Below, piece by piece: positions 1 through 6,372 of a DNA stretch of 23,262 bases (position 1 is the first letter of the stretch; every line of letters begins with the position of its first letter). Origin of the DNA: MTP4 sp9310u (GTDB lineage: Archaea > Halobacteriota > Methanosarcinia > Methanosarcinales > Methanosarcinaceae); assembly GCA_030627005.1 (NCBI GenBank), contig DAOUSW010000048.1:1-23262 (forward strand), in the 5' to 3' direction. The translations under genes and the position numbers were made by a program. The notes beneath the pieces were generated by a model. The model ran no database searches. It saw nothing but the letters and a program-made list of their open reading frames with translations, and was not told the origin of the DNA.

Positions 1-127
1 ATTGACGGATGATAGCAAATTGACGGATGATAGCAAATTGACGGATGATAGCAAATTGACGGATGATAGCAAATTGACGGATGATAGCAAATTGACGGAC
101 GATAGTAAATTGACGGACGATGATATA
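1..127 (+). repeat. 18-bp in-frame tandem repeat (about 7 units)
   Basis: The unit TTGACGGATGATAGCAAA begins at 2, 20, 38, 56 and 74 as identical copies. The units at 92 and 110 carry substitutions (GAC for GAT, AGT for AGC), and the last decays after its ninth base. Eighteen bp keeps the reading frame, adding six acidic/polar residues per copy. The array touches the window start, so the copy number is a minimum. Confidence 0.9.
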
Positions 128-829
128 ACCGCTGACGTTATAGCTTATCTTCGTGGAAACGGGGCTTCCCTGGTAGGGGTTGCCGGGCTTGATCCCCTTG
201 ATTCGAATCCTTATCCTGACTTTCATAAGGCGGTAGTTTACGGGGTTGCACTGGCCCCTGAGGTTCTCGGGAAGCTCGTCAATGGGCCTGATTCTGGTTA
301 TTCTGCCGAATGCACACGGGCAAACGGGAAACTGAGGGAACTGGGCACAAAACTTGTAACCTATTTGGAAGAGAGGGGGTTTGAGGCAGTTTCCCCTGGT
401 CCGACTACTGAAAACTTTGATAAGGAAAAATTAGCTGTGGCTTTTCCCCACAAAACTGCAGCCACAAGGGCGGGTCTGGGCTGGGTTGGCAAATGCGATC
501 TCCTGGTCACAAGGGAGTTCGGTTCGGCTCTTCGCTTTAACACGGTCTTTACCAGTGCGCCTCTCAAACCCGGCAAACCTGTAGAGCGTTCCTTCTGCGG
601 GGAATGTACCCGGTGTGTAGAAGCATGTCCTACAGGTGCCATTTCAGGCAAAGAATGGCATCCCGGGCTTTACAGGGACGAGTTCCTGGACATAAAAGCA
701 TGCTACGAGGAATGCAAGAATAATTTTGAAAAAAAGGACGTTCAAGCCTCAATCTGCGGGATTTGCATTGCTGCCTGTCCGTGGACTCTGAAATACCTGA
801 AAAAGGCGTCCACAAAAAGCAAAAGTTAA
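2..829 (+). CDS. QueG-like 4Fe-4S protein (epoxyqueuosine reductase family), 5' truncated
   Basis: The C-terminal part has two 4Fe-4S ferredoxin-type motifs: C199, C202, C205, C209 followed by Pro, then C252, C255, C259 followed by Pro-Trp, with C234 and C238 between them. This double cluster after an N-terminal domain is the layout of QueG and reductive-dehalogenase-like reductases. QueG reduces epoxyqueuosine in bacterial tRNA, but archaea make archaeosine rather than queuosine, so the substrate here is unknown. The first ~40 residues are a repeat of Thr-Asp-Asp-Ser-Lys-Leu encoded by 18-bp units that run off the window edge. Every repeat offers an in-frame TTG and none has a convincing ribosome binding site, so the true start is probably upstream. 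Convergent with the methyltransferase, 37 nt away. Family assignment is firm; function is inference. Confidence 0.8.
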   Translation: MTDDSKLTDDSKLTDDSKLTDDSKLTDDSKLTDDSKLTDDDITADVIAYLRGNGASLVGVAGLDPLDSNPYPDFHKAVVYGVALAPEVLGKLVNGPDSGYSAECTRANGKLRELGTKLVTYLEERGFEAVSPGPTTENFDKEKLAVAFPHKTAATRAGLGWVGKCDLLVTREFGSALRFNTVFTSAPLKPGKPVERSFCGECTRCVEACPTGAISGKEWHPGLYRDEFLDIKACYEECKNNFEKKDVQASICGICIAACPWTLKYLKKASTKSKS

Positions 830-866
830 GCTTGAATTCAAAAAATTTAGAACGCAGAGGGGCTCA

Positions 867-1622
867 TTAGGCCGTTTTTTGCCCCGTAATCAGGAAGATT
901 GAGGTGTCCCTGAGAAATCTTTGGGTGAATGAAAGCTTGCTTTTCTTAAATTCCTGCACTTCCTGAAGGGGATTTACAGCAGTGTTTGCAAAACCCATTT
1001 TGGAAAAGACAACAGAGATGTTTTCCGGGCTTATGTCCTCATAAAGGGGAAGGGAATTTCGGATCGGTCCGTAAAACTCGTCGAAAAATGATCTTGGCGG
1101 GTTTTTATTCATGTCCGTGTTCACCACACCGGTAATCCATCGTTTAATCCGTTTATCCGGGCGAGGGTTAAACCAGTTGCCGTCGATGGCAAAAACCTTG
1201 CCCCCGGGTTTGAGGACCCGCCTCCACTCCTGAACAGCTGCTTTTGGTCGGGGGAGTGTCCAGAGCAGGTATTTGTTCACGACAAGATCGAAATAGCAGT
1301 CCTCAAATGGCAGATTTTCCGCATCCCCATGAAAGAAATCAACCTTAATTCCCAGGCTTTTCGCATTGTTCCGCGCTTTTTCGAGCATGCCCAGGGATAT
1401 ATCTACGGCCGTCACCTCGTGCCCCATTTCGGCAAAGAGAAGGGCAAGAAAACCAGGCCCTGTTCCCACATCCAGTACTTTTAACTTTTGCCCTGAAGGC
1501 AAGGAATTTTCAAGCATGCGCCTCCAGACAATCCGCTCTTCTTCATCAAAGCCATTCTCCCCATTTGTATATGTGGAAGACCTGAGGTTCCAGTAATCGG
1601 CAATAACTTTCTTGCAGTCCAT
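867..1622 (-). CDS. Class I SAM-dependent methyltransferase
   Basis: A 251-residue Rossmann-fold methyltransferase. Motif I (VLDVGTGPG, residues 49-57 from the start chosen here) binds S-adenosylmethionine. It is followed by the acidic strand-2 end AVDIS, then GDAENLPFED and the post-motif stretch LKPGGKVFAIDG, all typical of UbiE/Methyltransf_11 proteins. The substrate cannot be read from the sequence. An in-frame ATG lies six codons upstream (1640), but GGAG sits 7 nt before the ATG at 1622 and no such site precedes the 1640 ATG, so 1622 is preferred. A perfect 8-bp hairpin (1653-1673) lies just upstream in the leader. It follows the substrate-binding protein gene on the same strand, but the 260-bp repeat-rich gap argues for separate transcription. 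Confidence 0.85.
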   Translation of the reverse strand: MDCKKVIADYWNLRSSTYTNGENGFDEEERIVWRRMLENSLPSGQKLKVLDVGTGPGFLALLFAEMGHEVTAVDISLGMLEKARNNAKSLGIKVDFFHGDAENLPFEDCYFDLVVNKYLLWTLPRPKAAVQEWRRVLKPGGKVFAIDGNWFNPRPDKRIKRWITGVVNTDMNKNPPRSFFDEFYGPIRNSLPLYEDISPENISVVFSKMGFANTAVNPLQEVQEFKKSKLSFTQRFLRDTSIFLITGQKTA

Positions 1623-1652
1623 AAAATTACTCCCCTTCATAAATCTTTAAGA

Positions 1653-1673
1653 GAAAAGCAGTTTTTGCTTTTC
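1653..1673 (-). other. Hairpin in leader of methyltransferase gene
   Basis: GAAAAGCA (1653-1660) pairs perfectly with TGCTTTTC (1666-1673) across a 5-nt loop, about 30 nt upstream of the preferred start. On the minus strand the loop is A-rich. It may be a terminator remnant of the upstream unit or a leader structure; nothing decides between them. Confidence 0.4.
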
Positions 1674-1750
1674 CATTTTCATTAGTTTTCTTTTCACAAC
1701 TTTCCATTTTCATAAGTCTGTTTTTCCCGGGTCAGCTATTGGCCTGAAAA

Positions 1751-1786
1751 GCAGGGAGAAACTCCTCCGGCAGGAGCTTTCCCTGC
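1751..1786. terminator. Long hairpin downstream of substrate-binding protein gene
   Basis: Left arm GCAGGGAGAAACTCCT and right arm AGGAGCTTTCCCTGC pair over about 14 bp with a small bulge and loop CCGGC. It lies ~100 bp past the stop of the minus-strand gene ending at 1883. The arms contain the TTCTCCCTGC-like core of the neighbouring 14-bp repeat. Termination is a guess; no T-tract follows on the minus strand. Confidence 0.4.
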
Positions 1787-1787
1787 A

Positions 1788-1880
1788 AAGTTCTCCCTGC
1801 GAAGTTCTCCCTGCGAAGTTCTCCCTGTGAATTTCTCCCTGCGAAGTTCTCCATACAAAGTTCTCCCTGTGAAGTTTTCT
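1788..1880. repeat. 14-bp tandem repeat (6 units plus a partial)
   Basis: Units of AAGTTCTCCCTGCG start at 1788, 1802, 1816, 1830, 1844 and 1858, with a degenerate partial unit at 1872. Copies differ by one or two bases except the fifth, which has a diverged end. The array begins directly after the stop codon (1883-1885) of the minus-strand lipoprotein gene, so it is that gene's 3' region. No spacers occur, so this is not CRISPR. Confidence 0.85.
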
Positions 1881-1882
1881 AA

Positions 1883-3514
1883 TTATTCTTCAATGTAGAT
1901 GTCCTTCGTGATGAAGGAAATGTCATTCGGGTAAATCTCATATCCTTTTACCCGTGTGTTTATTCCATCAATTTCCTTATAGTAAAATACGAATATTTCC
2001 GGAGAGTCGGCAAGGACCCGGGCCTGGACCAGGTCGTAGTATTCCTGCCTTTCCTCGGAGCTCGTGCTTTCCCTGGCTTCCTTGATCCATTCGTCAACTT
2101 CGCTGTCAGAGTACCCTGTCCAGGCTGCCTGTGCTCCGGAGGACTCAAAGTGGTAGGAGAGGAAATAGTCGGGGTCTCCGGCAGGCGCAACGTTCCAGGC
2201 GTAAAGGGAAAGGTCATAGTTCCCATCACCGGTATCCGCACTCAAAGCTCCGGTTTCAAGGACAATCACCTCGGTTTTGATGCCGATTTTCTCAAATTGG
2301 GAGGCTATGACTTCAGCTGTGGGTTTGAGTTCGGCTCTTTTTTCATAGGTGCGGATGGAAAGTTCGAACGGCTCTCCTCCATATTCAAGCCAGCCGTCTC
2401 CGTCAGTATCGGAAATTCCTGCCTCTGAAAGCATTTCCTTTGCTTTTTCGGGGGAATAATCGTAGCCTTCGAGCTTTTCATTGGCTGACCAGGGAAGAGT
2501 TGACGGGAAAACTCCCTTTGCAGGTACCCCCGCCCCCTCGAGAGCAGCGCTTACAACCTGGTCACGGTCGATTGCATAATTAAGGGCCTGCCTGACCTTC
2601 ACGTCGTCAAGGGGCGCATTGATTGTATTTACATACATGAAACAGAGCCGCAGGGTTTCCTTACTCGGGACTTCAAGGTCCGGACTTTTGCTGATCAGTC
2701 CGGATTCCGTGGCCGGGATCCCTCGGACAAGGTCGCAGTCGTCTGCCTGGAGTTTGAACGACCTTGTAAGAGGGTCGGAAACGTAGTCAATGGTCACACT
2801 TTCAAGCTTAACATCCCCTCCCCAGTAGTCTTCGTTTCGCAAAACAGATAGTCTGAGGCCTTCTTCGTAGCTTTCAAACTTAAAAGGTCCCGTTCCTACG
2901 GGTTTGTGGGAAAGGTCTTCTGCTTTCGGGCTTACAATTGAAAGCAGGGGGTCGGATAGGCTTGCAATGGTCGGTGAATAAGGTTCTTTCGTCCTGATGA
3001 GGACCTTCAGGTCTTCCGGGGCTGATACCGATTCGATAAAATCATACTCAGTATGCCTGACATTTCCAGGGTCCAGGGCCCTGTTTATCGAAAATACCAC
3101 CGCTTCGGCATTAAGGGGAGTTCCGTCATGGAACCGTACCCCCGGCCTCAGGTCGATTTGCCAGGCAGTATCATTGAGCCTTTCGTAGCCTTCCGCAAGT
3201 TCAGGCTTGAGGTTCATATCGGCATCATAGGCAAAGAGGGTCTCATATATCCCGGCTTCCCGGACGTACCAGCCCACCCATTTGTAAGCAGGGTCAAGGG
3301 ACTCATCCGGTCCGAAAATCATAACAGCCCGAAGGTTTTCACCCTTTCCGGAGGAAAGATCTCCTCCAGCTCCCCCCGAATCATTAAGTGAAGAGGCTTC
3401 AGCCTTATCGGAATCGACACAACCTGAAAAAAACACTGATATAAGCAAAATGCAAATCAATGCAATAAATATGGAATTCCTTTCTTTTTTGTTAATAGGC
3501 AACACTTCAATCAC
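1883..3514 (-). CDS. ABC transporter substrate-binding lipoprotein, family 5 (peptide/nickel type)
   Basis: A 543-residue extracytoplasmic solute-binding protein. Residues 14-31 form a hydrophobic signal ending in the lipobox FFSGC with C32 as likely lipidation site. An acidic, Ser/Gly-rich linker follows. The family-5 body has the usual landmarks: VRFHDGTPLNAEAVVFSINR, then the hinge region DVKVRQALNYAIDRDQV. The length is normal for DppA/OppA/NikA proteins. The ligand (oligopeptide, nickel complex or other) cannot be assigned from sequence. No permease or ATPase genes lie nearby, so it is an orphan here. The start is GTG at 3514, preceded by an AT-rich tract without a clear ribosome binding site; a GTG or TTG a few codons in is possible. 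Confidence 0.88.
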   Translation of the reverse strand: MIEVLPINKKERNSIFIALICILLISVFFSGCVDSDKAEASSLNDSGGAGGDLSSGKGENLRAVMIFGPDESLDPAYKWVGWYVREAGIYETLFAYDADMNLKPELAEGYERLNDTAWQIDLRPGVRFHDGTPLNAEAVVFSINRALDPGNVRHTEYDFIESVSAPEDLKVLIRTKEPYSPTIASLSDPLLSIVSPKAEDLSHKPVGTGPFKFESYEEGLRLSVLRNEDYWGGDVKLESVTIDYVSDPLTRSFKLQADDCDLVRGIPATESGLISKSPDLEVPSKETLRLCFMYVNTINAPLDDVKVRQALNYAIDRDQVVSAALEGAGVPAKGVFPSTLPWSANEKLEGYDYSPEKAKEMLSEAGISDTDGDGWLEYGGEPFELSIRTYEKRAELKPTAEVIASQFEKIGIKTEVIVLETGALSADTGDGNYDLSLYAWNVAPAGDPDYFLSYHFESSGAQAAWTGYSDSEVDEWIKEARESTSSEERQEYYDLVQARVLADSPEIFVFYYKEIDGINTRVKGYEIYPNDISFITKDIYIEE

Positions 3515-3939
3515 TAAAAATGTGTAATTGATTAAAGTATATTAACATTCTTATTTGTTATATTAAATGTTACTATTAAATTCTTATTTACTACTTTATC
3601 TGCTTTCCTTCTTATAAATTCTCACAATATAACTATAAAGCATTGCTTTTTCAGAACTATTTTGCTCATTCTCTGCCATACACTTCTATGTGATATTGAA
3701 TTAATTTGAACATTTCTCATGCTGAAGCGACATCATAATACATCATATTAAAAATAATCTAAATGCTAATTTCAGGTGTTGCCTCAGGTCAAACATAAAT
3801 TAAATGCTAATTTTCAGGTGTGATGGGATATGTCCCACGTCCTGAGGCATAAAAGGTCTTAACTTAAAAAGAGAATGAAGTGATAAATAAATAAATAAAT
3901 AAATAAATGAAAAGAAAAAAAGAAATAAATTTATTTTTT
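3515..3939. other. AT-rich intergenic region with nested inverted repeat and ATAA microsatellite
   Basis: There is no gene. It holds TATA-like AT-rich sequence for the minus-strand lipoprotein gene near 3535-3590. A direct repeat (TAAATGCTAATTTCAGGTGT-like) occurs at about 3759 and 3801. A 9-bp perfect inverted repeat (TGCCTCAGG 3780-3788, CCTGAGGCA 3841-3849) encloses a smaller hairpin (TGGGA 3824-3828, TCCCA 3833-3837). An ATAA tetranucleotide run covers 3883-3908. A palindromic AAATAAATTTATTT (3923-3936) followed by T's sits next to the mrp stop. Confidence 0.6.
3883..3908. repeat. ATAA tetranucleotide microsatellite (6.5 copies)
   Basis: An uninterrupted ATAA run of 26 nt in the 3' region of the mrp gene. 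Such runs can vary in length by slippage; no coding or regulatory role is visible. Confidence 0.8.
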
Positions 3940-4770
3940 TTAGAGGATCTTTTCGACTGAGTTTACCACGAGTTCGAAGTTCTTTTGCCACTCGGTGCTG
4001 TGGTCGAGGCCCTGGAGGACTGTGCCTTTATCTTCCATTTCGGCTACTTTGGGCTCGATAGGGAGTTCGGCAAGGACGGGGACGTTGAAGTCCTGTGAGG
4101 CTTTTTCCACGCCTCCGCTTCCGAAGACATTGATCATTTCGCCGCAGTGTGGGCAGACGAGGCCGTTCATGTTGTCCACGATCCCGATTACAGGGACGTT
4201 AAGTTTGGACGAGAAGTTGATGGACTTCCGGACGCTGACCAGGGCCACGTCCTGGGGGGTCGTGACGATCACGGAACCGTCGCAGTTGGGGATGAGCTGG
4301 GCTACGCTTAGGGGTTCGTCTCCGGTGCCAGGGGGAAGGTCGATTATCAGGAAGTCAAGTTCGCCCCAGTATACCTCTTCCAGGAACTGCTCGATTGCTC
4401 CCATCTTGGCAGGCCCTCTCCAGATTACGGGGGAGTCCTTGTTTTCGAGCAGGAAGCCCACGGACATAACGGACAGGTTGGAAAAGACCCGGACCGGGAT
4501 AATTCCCTGTTCATTGACCTCAGGCCTTGAGGATTCGAGTCCGAAGATGGTGGGGACTGTCGGTCCGTGGATGTCGCAGTCAAGAAGCCCTACCCTGTAC
4601 CCGCGCAGGGCCAGGCCGGCGGCAAGGTTCGCAGCAATGGTGCTTTTTCCGACTCCCCCTTTTCCGCTCATGACCATGATCTTGCGTTTGATGCGCCGGA
4701 GGTTGACTACTATTTTTGGCTCCTCGGGCTTTTTAGATAAGCTTTCCAGTGGTTGAACTTTTTCTGTCAT
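3940..4770 (-). CDS. Mrp/NBP35-family Fe-S cluster carrier ATPase
   Basis: A 276-residue P-loop ATPase of the Mrp/ApbC/NBP35 group, cytosolic carriers that bind and transfer [4Fe-4S] clusters as dimers. The deviant Walker A SGKGGVGKST occupies residues 35-44. The switch I element DCDIHGPT (64-71) and Walker B/switch II IIDLPPGTGDEP (142-153) follow. The cluster-bridging CxxC is C206 and C209 in VCPHCGE. The N-terminal ~28 residues are a charged leader; there is no DUF59 domain. It lies 82 bp downstream of the UPF0251 gene on the same strand, probably co-transcribed, and is divergent from the NifX/CDF/MinD genes, which suggests one metal-cluster pathway. Family certain; client proteins unknown. 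Confidence 0.93.
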   Translation of the reverse strand: MTEKVQPLESLSKKPEEPKIVVNLRRIKRKIMVMSGKGGVGKSTIAANLAAGLALRGYRVGLLDCDIHGPTVPTIFGLESSRPEVNEQGIIPVRVFSNLSVMSVGFLLENKDSPVIWRGPAKMGAIEQFLEEVYWGELDFLIIDLPPGTGDEPLSVAQLIPNCDGSVIVTTPQDVALVSVRKSINFSSKLNVPVIGIVDNMNGLVCPHCGEMINVFGSGGVEKASQDFNVPVLAELPIEPKVAEMEDKGTVLQGLDHSTEWQKNFELVVNSVEKIL

Positions 4771-4852
4771 TTTTAATCGCCTTTGTGAGATTTATTATGA
4801 TTTTTAAATAGTATCCACTATTCCCTGTATCTATTAATTCCCTATATCCCTT

Positions 4853-5191
4853 TCACGTTTCATCATTTTTGATGTTATCCGTACTCTTTGTCTCGATATA
4901 GTTCCCGCCCTTTATCTCTATTGCTTTGCCCTTGCTAAGGGCCAGAGCGACTTTCATGCGGGCGGCTTTCAGGTCTTCCCAGAAAGCCCTTCTCGAGATT
5001 CCTACCCTGGTCGCGGCATCTTCTTGCCGCAGGTCTTCAAGGTCCACCAGCCTGAGGGCTTCGAGTTCTTCTATTGTGAGGGATACCACTTCAAGTTCGG
5101 ATAGAGGAACCCCTCTTGGCTTGAAGTACGTGATATCAGGTGTCTGTGATACGCGCCTGGGGCACTTTGGTCTTCCTCTGCATTTTTTCAT
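4853..5191 (-). CDS. UPF0251 (DUF134) helix-turn-helix protein
   Basis: A 112-residue UPF0251 protein. The N-terminus MKKCRGRPKCPRRV with two cysteines (C4, C10) and the following YFKPRGVPL are family hallmarks. Residues about 41-83 form a sigma-factor-like helix-turn-helix with the recognition helix around GISRRAFWEDLKAAR. The C-terminal 25 residues are polar and probably disordered. Family members are usually annotated as DNA-binding and commonly lie beside NifX-like and Mrp genes, so it is a candidate regulator of the divergent operon; that role is inferred. A TATA-like box 28 nt upstream of the ATG implies an almost leaderless mRNA. Confidence 0.88.
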   Translation of the reverse strand: MKKCRGRPKCPRRVSQTPDITYFKPRGVPLSELEVVSLTIEELEALRLVDLEDLRQEDAATRVGISRRAFWEDLKAARMKVALALSKGKAIEIKGGNYIETKSTDNIKNDET

Positions 5192-5218
5192 GGTAATTAC
5201 TTATGCACATTGCGGAGT

Positions 5219-5228
5219 AAATATATAA
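5219..5228 (-). promoter_or_regulatory. TATA-like box for UPF0251-mrp operon
   Basis: On the minus strand the sequence reads TTATATATTT, 28 nt upstream of the ATG at 5191. With the usual archaeal spacing of about 25 nt to the transcription start, the mRNA would begin within a few bases of the start codon. Confidence 0.5.
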
Positions 5229-5253
5229 TAATTTCTCTTTTCCCGTAGAAAAG

Positions 5254-5261
5254 TATAAATA
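5254..5261 (+). promoter_or_regulatory. TATA-like box for NifX/CDF/MinD operon
   Basis: TATAAATA preceded by the purine-rich GAAAAG, a plausible BRE plus TATA pair. Transcription would start near 5285, leaving a leader of about 114 nt before the ATG at 5399. It lies back-to-back with the box for the UPF0251 gene. Confidence 0.5.
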
Positions 5262-5284
5262 TTTATGTACTATTGAGTGAATTT

Positions 5285-5398
5285 AGTTATTGTGGATGTA
5301 CTCAAGTCTCGACAGGTTCCGGTTGGAATCCGGGAACTCGTCATTTCCGGGAAAGGACGGCTCCCGTGAGATGAACCGTCGAAAACGGAGCAAGAAAC
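5285..5398 (+). promoter_or_regulatory. Structured mRNA leader, candidate RNA switch
   Basis: The untranslated leader folds into several GC-rich hairpins in an AT-rich setting. GTTCCGG (5316-5322) pairs with CCGGGAAC (5330-5337) around a 7-nt loop. GACGG (5356-5360) pairs with CCGTC (5376-5380), enclosing CTC/GAG (5361-5363, 5368-5370). Alternatively CCGT (5376-5379) pairs with ACGG (5385-5388), which overlaps the Shine-Dalgarno GGAG (5387-5390). The last two pairings exclude each other, the layout of a translational switch. I recognise no known riboswitch class. The structure is seen; the regulation is inferred. Confidence 0.4.
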
Positions 5399-5764
5399 AT
5401 GAAAATCTGTGTAACAGCTAAAGGTAAGGGCCTGGATTCAGGGATCGATCCCAGTTTCGGAAGATGTGCGTATTTCGTGATCATTGATTCCGAATCAGGT
5501 TCCATAAACTCTTTTGAAAATACAGCGTTAGGTGCCTCAGGCGGAGCTGGCATACGGGCTGCAGAATCCGTGGCAAACCTGGGGGCTAAAGCCCTCCTGA
5601 CAGGCTCGGTGGGCCCGAATGCATTTTCCATCCTTTCCGAGGTCGGAATCGAAGTCCGGATCGGCATAAAAGGCATGGTTGCGGACGCCTTGAATGCATA
5701 TAATGAAGGGAAACTTGAAGCAATAGACTCCCCGAATGCCTCTGCCCATGCAGGAATGAAATAA
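5399..5764 (+). CDS. NifX/NifB-type cluster-binding protein (dinitrogenase Fe-Mo cofactor family)
   Basis: A stand-alone 121-residue domain of the Nitro_FeMo-Co family (NifX, NafY, C-terminal NifB, MTH1175-like). These RNase H-like folds bind FeMo-cofactor precursors or other metal clusters and hand them on. Landmarks are MKICVTAKGKGLDSGIDPSF at the start, FGRCAYFVIID, GASGGAGIRAAESVANLGAK and IGIKGMVADALNAYNEGKLE. C24 and H116 are possible ligands. GGAG at 5387-5390, 8 nt upstream, supports the ATG. It is the first gene of the plus-strand block. No nitrogenase genes lie in the window, so a role outside nitrogen fixation is more likely. Confidence 0.88.
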   Translation: MKICVTAKGKGLDSGIDPSFGRCAYFVIIDSESGSINSFENTALGASGGAGIRAAESVANLGAKALLTGSVGPNAFSILSEVGIEVRIGIKGMVADALNAYNEGKLEAIDSPNASAHAGMK

Positions 5765-5827
5765 ACCAAAGGAAATATGGCGGATAAGCCGAAAAACAAA
5801 AAAAGCGTGTAAATTACACGTATTATT

Positions 5828-5912
5828 CTCAAATAGCTATCAACTAACATTCTCAAATAGCTATCAACTAACTCTCAAATAGCTATCAACTAACTCTCAA
5901 CTAACTCTCAAC
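5828..5912. repeat. 22-24 bp tandem repeat between two NifX-like genes
   Basis: CTCAAATAGCTATCAACTAA starts at 5828, 5852 and 5874, with 24- and 22-bp periods. Shortened units CTCAACTAACT and CTCAACG follow from 5896. The array fills most of the gap after the stop at 5764 and ends about 20 nt before the next Shine-Dalgarno. Confidence 0.85.
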
Positions 5913-5941
5913 GATGTGTAAAACAATTTAAGGTGACTCTT

Positions 5942-6307
5942 ATGAAAGTATGCGTTCCCACCAGGGATGAAAACGGTATGGAAGGAATTGTCGAACAGCA
6001 CTTTGGAAAAGCTCCCACATATACGATCCTTGACTCCGACACCAGGGAAGTTGTGGTGATCCCCAACACCAGTGAACACCTGGGCGGGGTGGGGTTGCCC
6101 CCTGAGTACCTCCATCAGCAGGGCATAGATATCATGCTCTGTGCAGGGCTCGGGTTCAAAGCAGTTCAGATGTTTGAGTCCTACGGGATTAAAGTCTTCG
6201 TAGGGGCCGGCGGTACGGCCAGAGACACTTTCGAAGCCTGGGAGGCAGGCAGGCTGCAGGACGCAAATGCTAGCAATTCCTGCGCCGATCACGGACACCA
6301 CCACTAA
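5942..6307 (+). CDS. NifX/NifB-type protein with His-rich C-terminus
   Basis: A second stand-alone Nitro_FeMo-Co family domain (121 residues), cytosolic, with the family pattern MKVCVPTRDENGMEGIVEQH, FGKAPTYTILD, GIDIMLCAGLGFKAVQMFES and VFVGAGGTARDTFEAWEAG. Unlike its upstream paralogue it ends in a putative metal-binding tail, CADHGHHH, so one Cys and four His could bind Ni, Zn or Co. A GTG at 5933 is also in frame, but it overlaps the Shine-Dalgarno AGGTG (5931-5935), 6 nt before the ATG at 5942, so the ATG is chosen. It lies 65 bp upstream of the CDF transporter gene, probably in the same operon. Confidence 0.88.
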   Translation: MKVCVPTRDENGMEGIVEQHFGKAPTYTILDSDTREVVVIPNTSEHLGGVGLPPEYLHQQGIDIMLCAGLGFKAVQMFESYGIKVFVGAGGTARDTFEAWEAGRLQDANASNSCADHGHHH

Positions 6308-6372
6308 TCCGATAAGCACCTTAAGCCTGAACTGTAGAAGGTGTTTTCTGAGATATTAAAAGGACTTTCCAA

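Noticed and set aside
1788..1880. CRISPR array
   Set aside because: This and the other arrays are head-to-tail repeats without unique spacers, and no cas genes are present.
3995..4756. 253-codon plus-strand frame opposite mrp
   Set aside because: Antisense shadow of a clear Mrp ATPase; composition rich in Ser/Arg/Pro without recognisable domains.
5316..5337. tRNA T-arm-like hairpin (7-nt loop TTGGAAT)
   Set aside because: No D-arm, anticodon arm or acceptor stem can be built around it, and the loop lacks the conserved C56.
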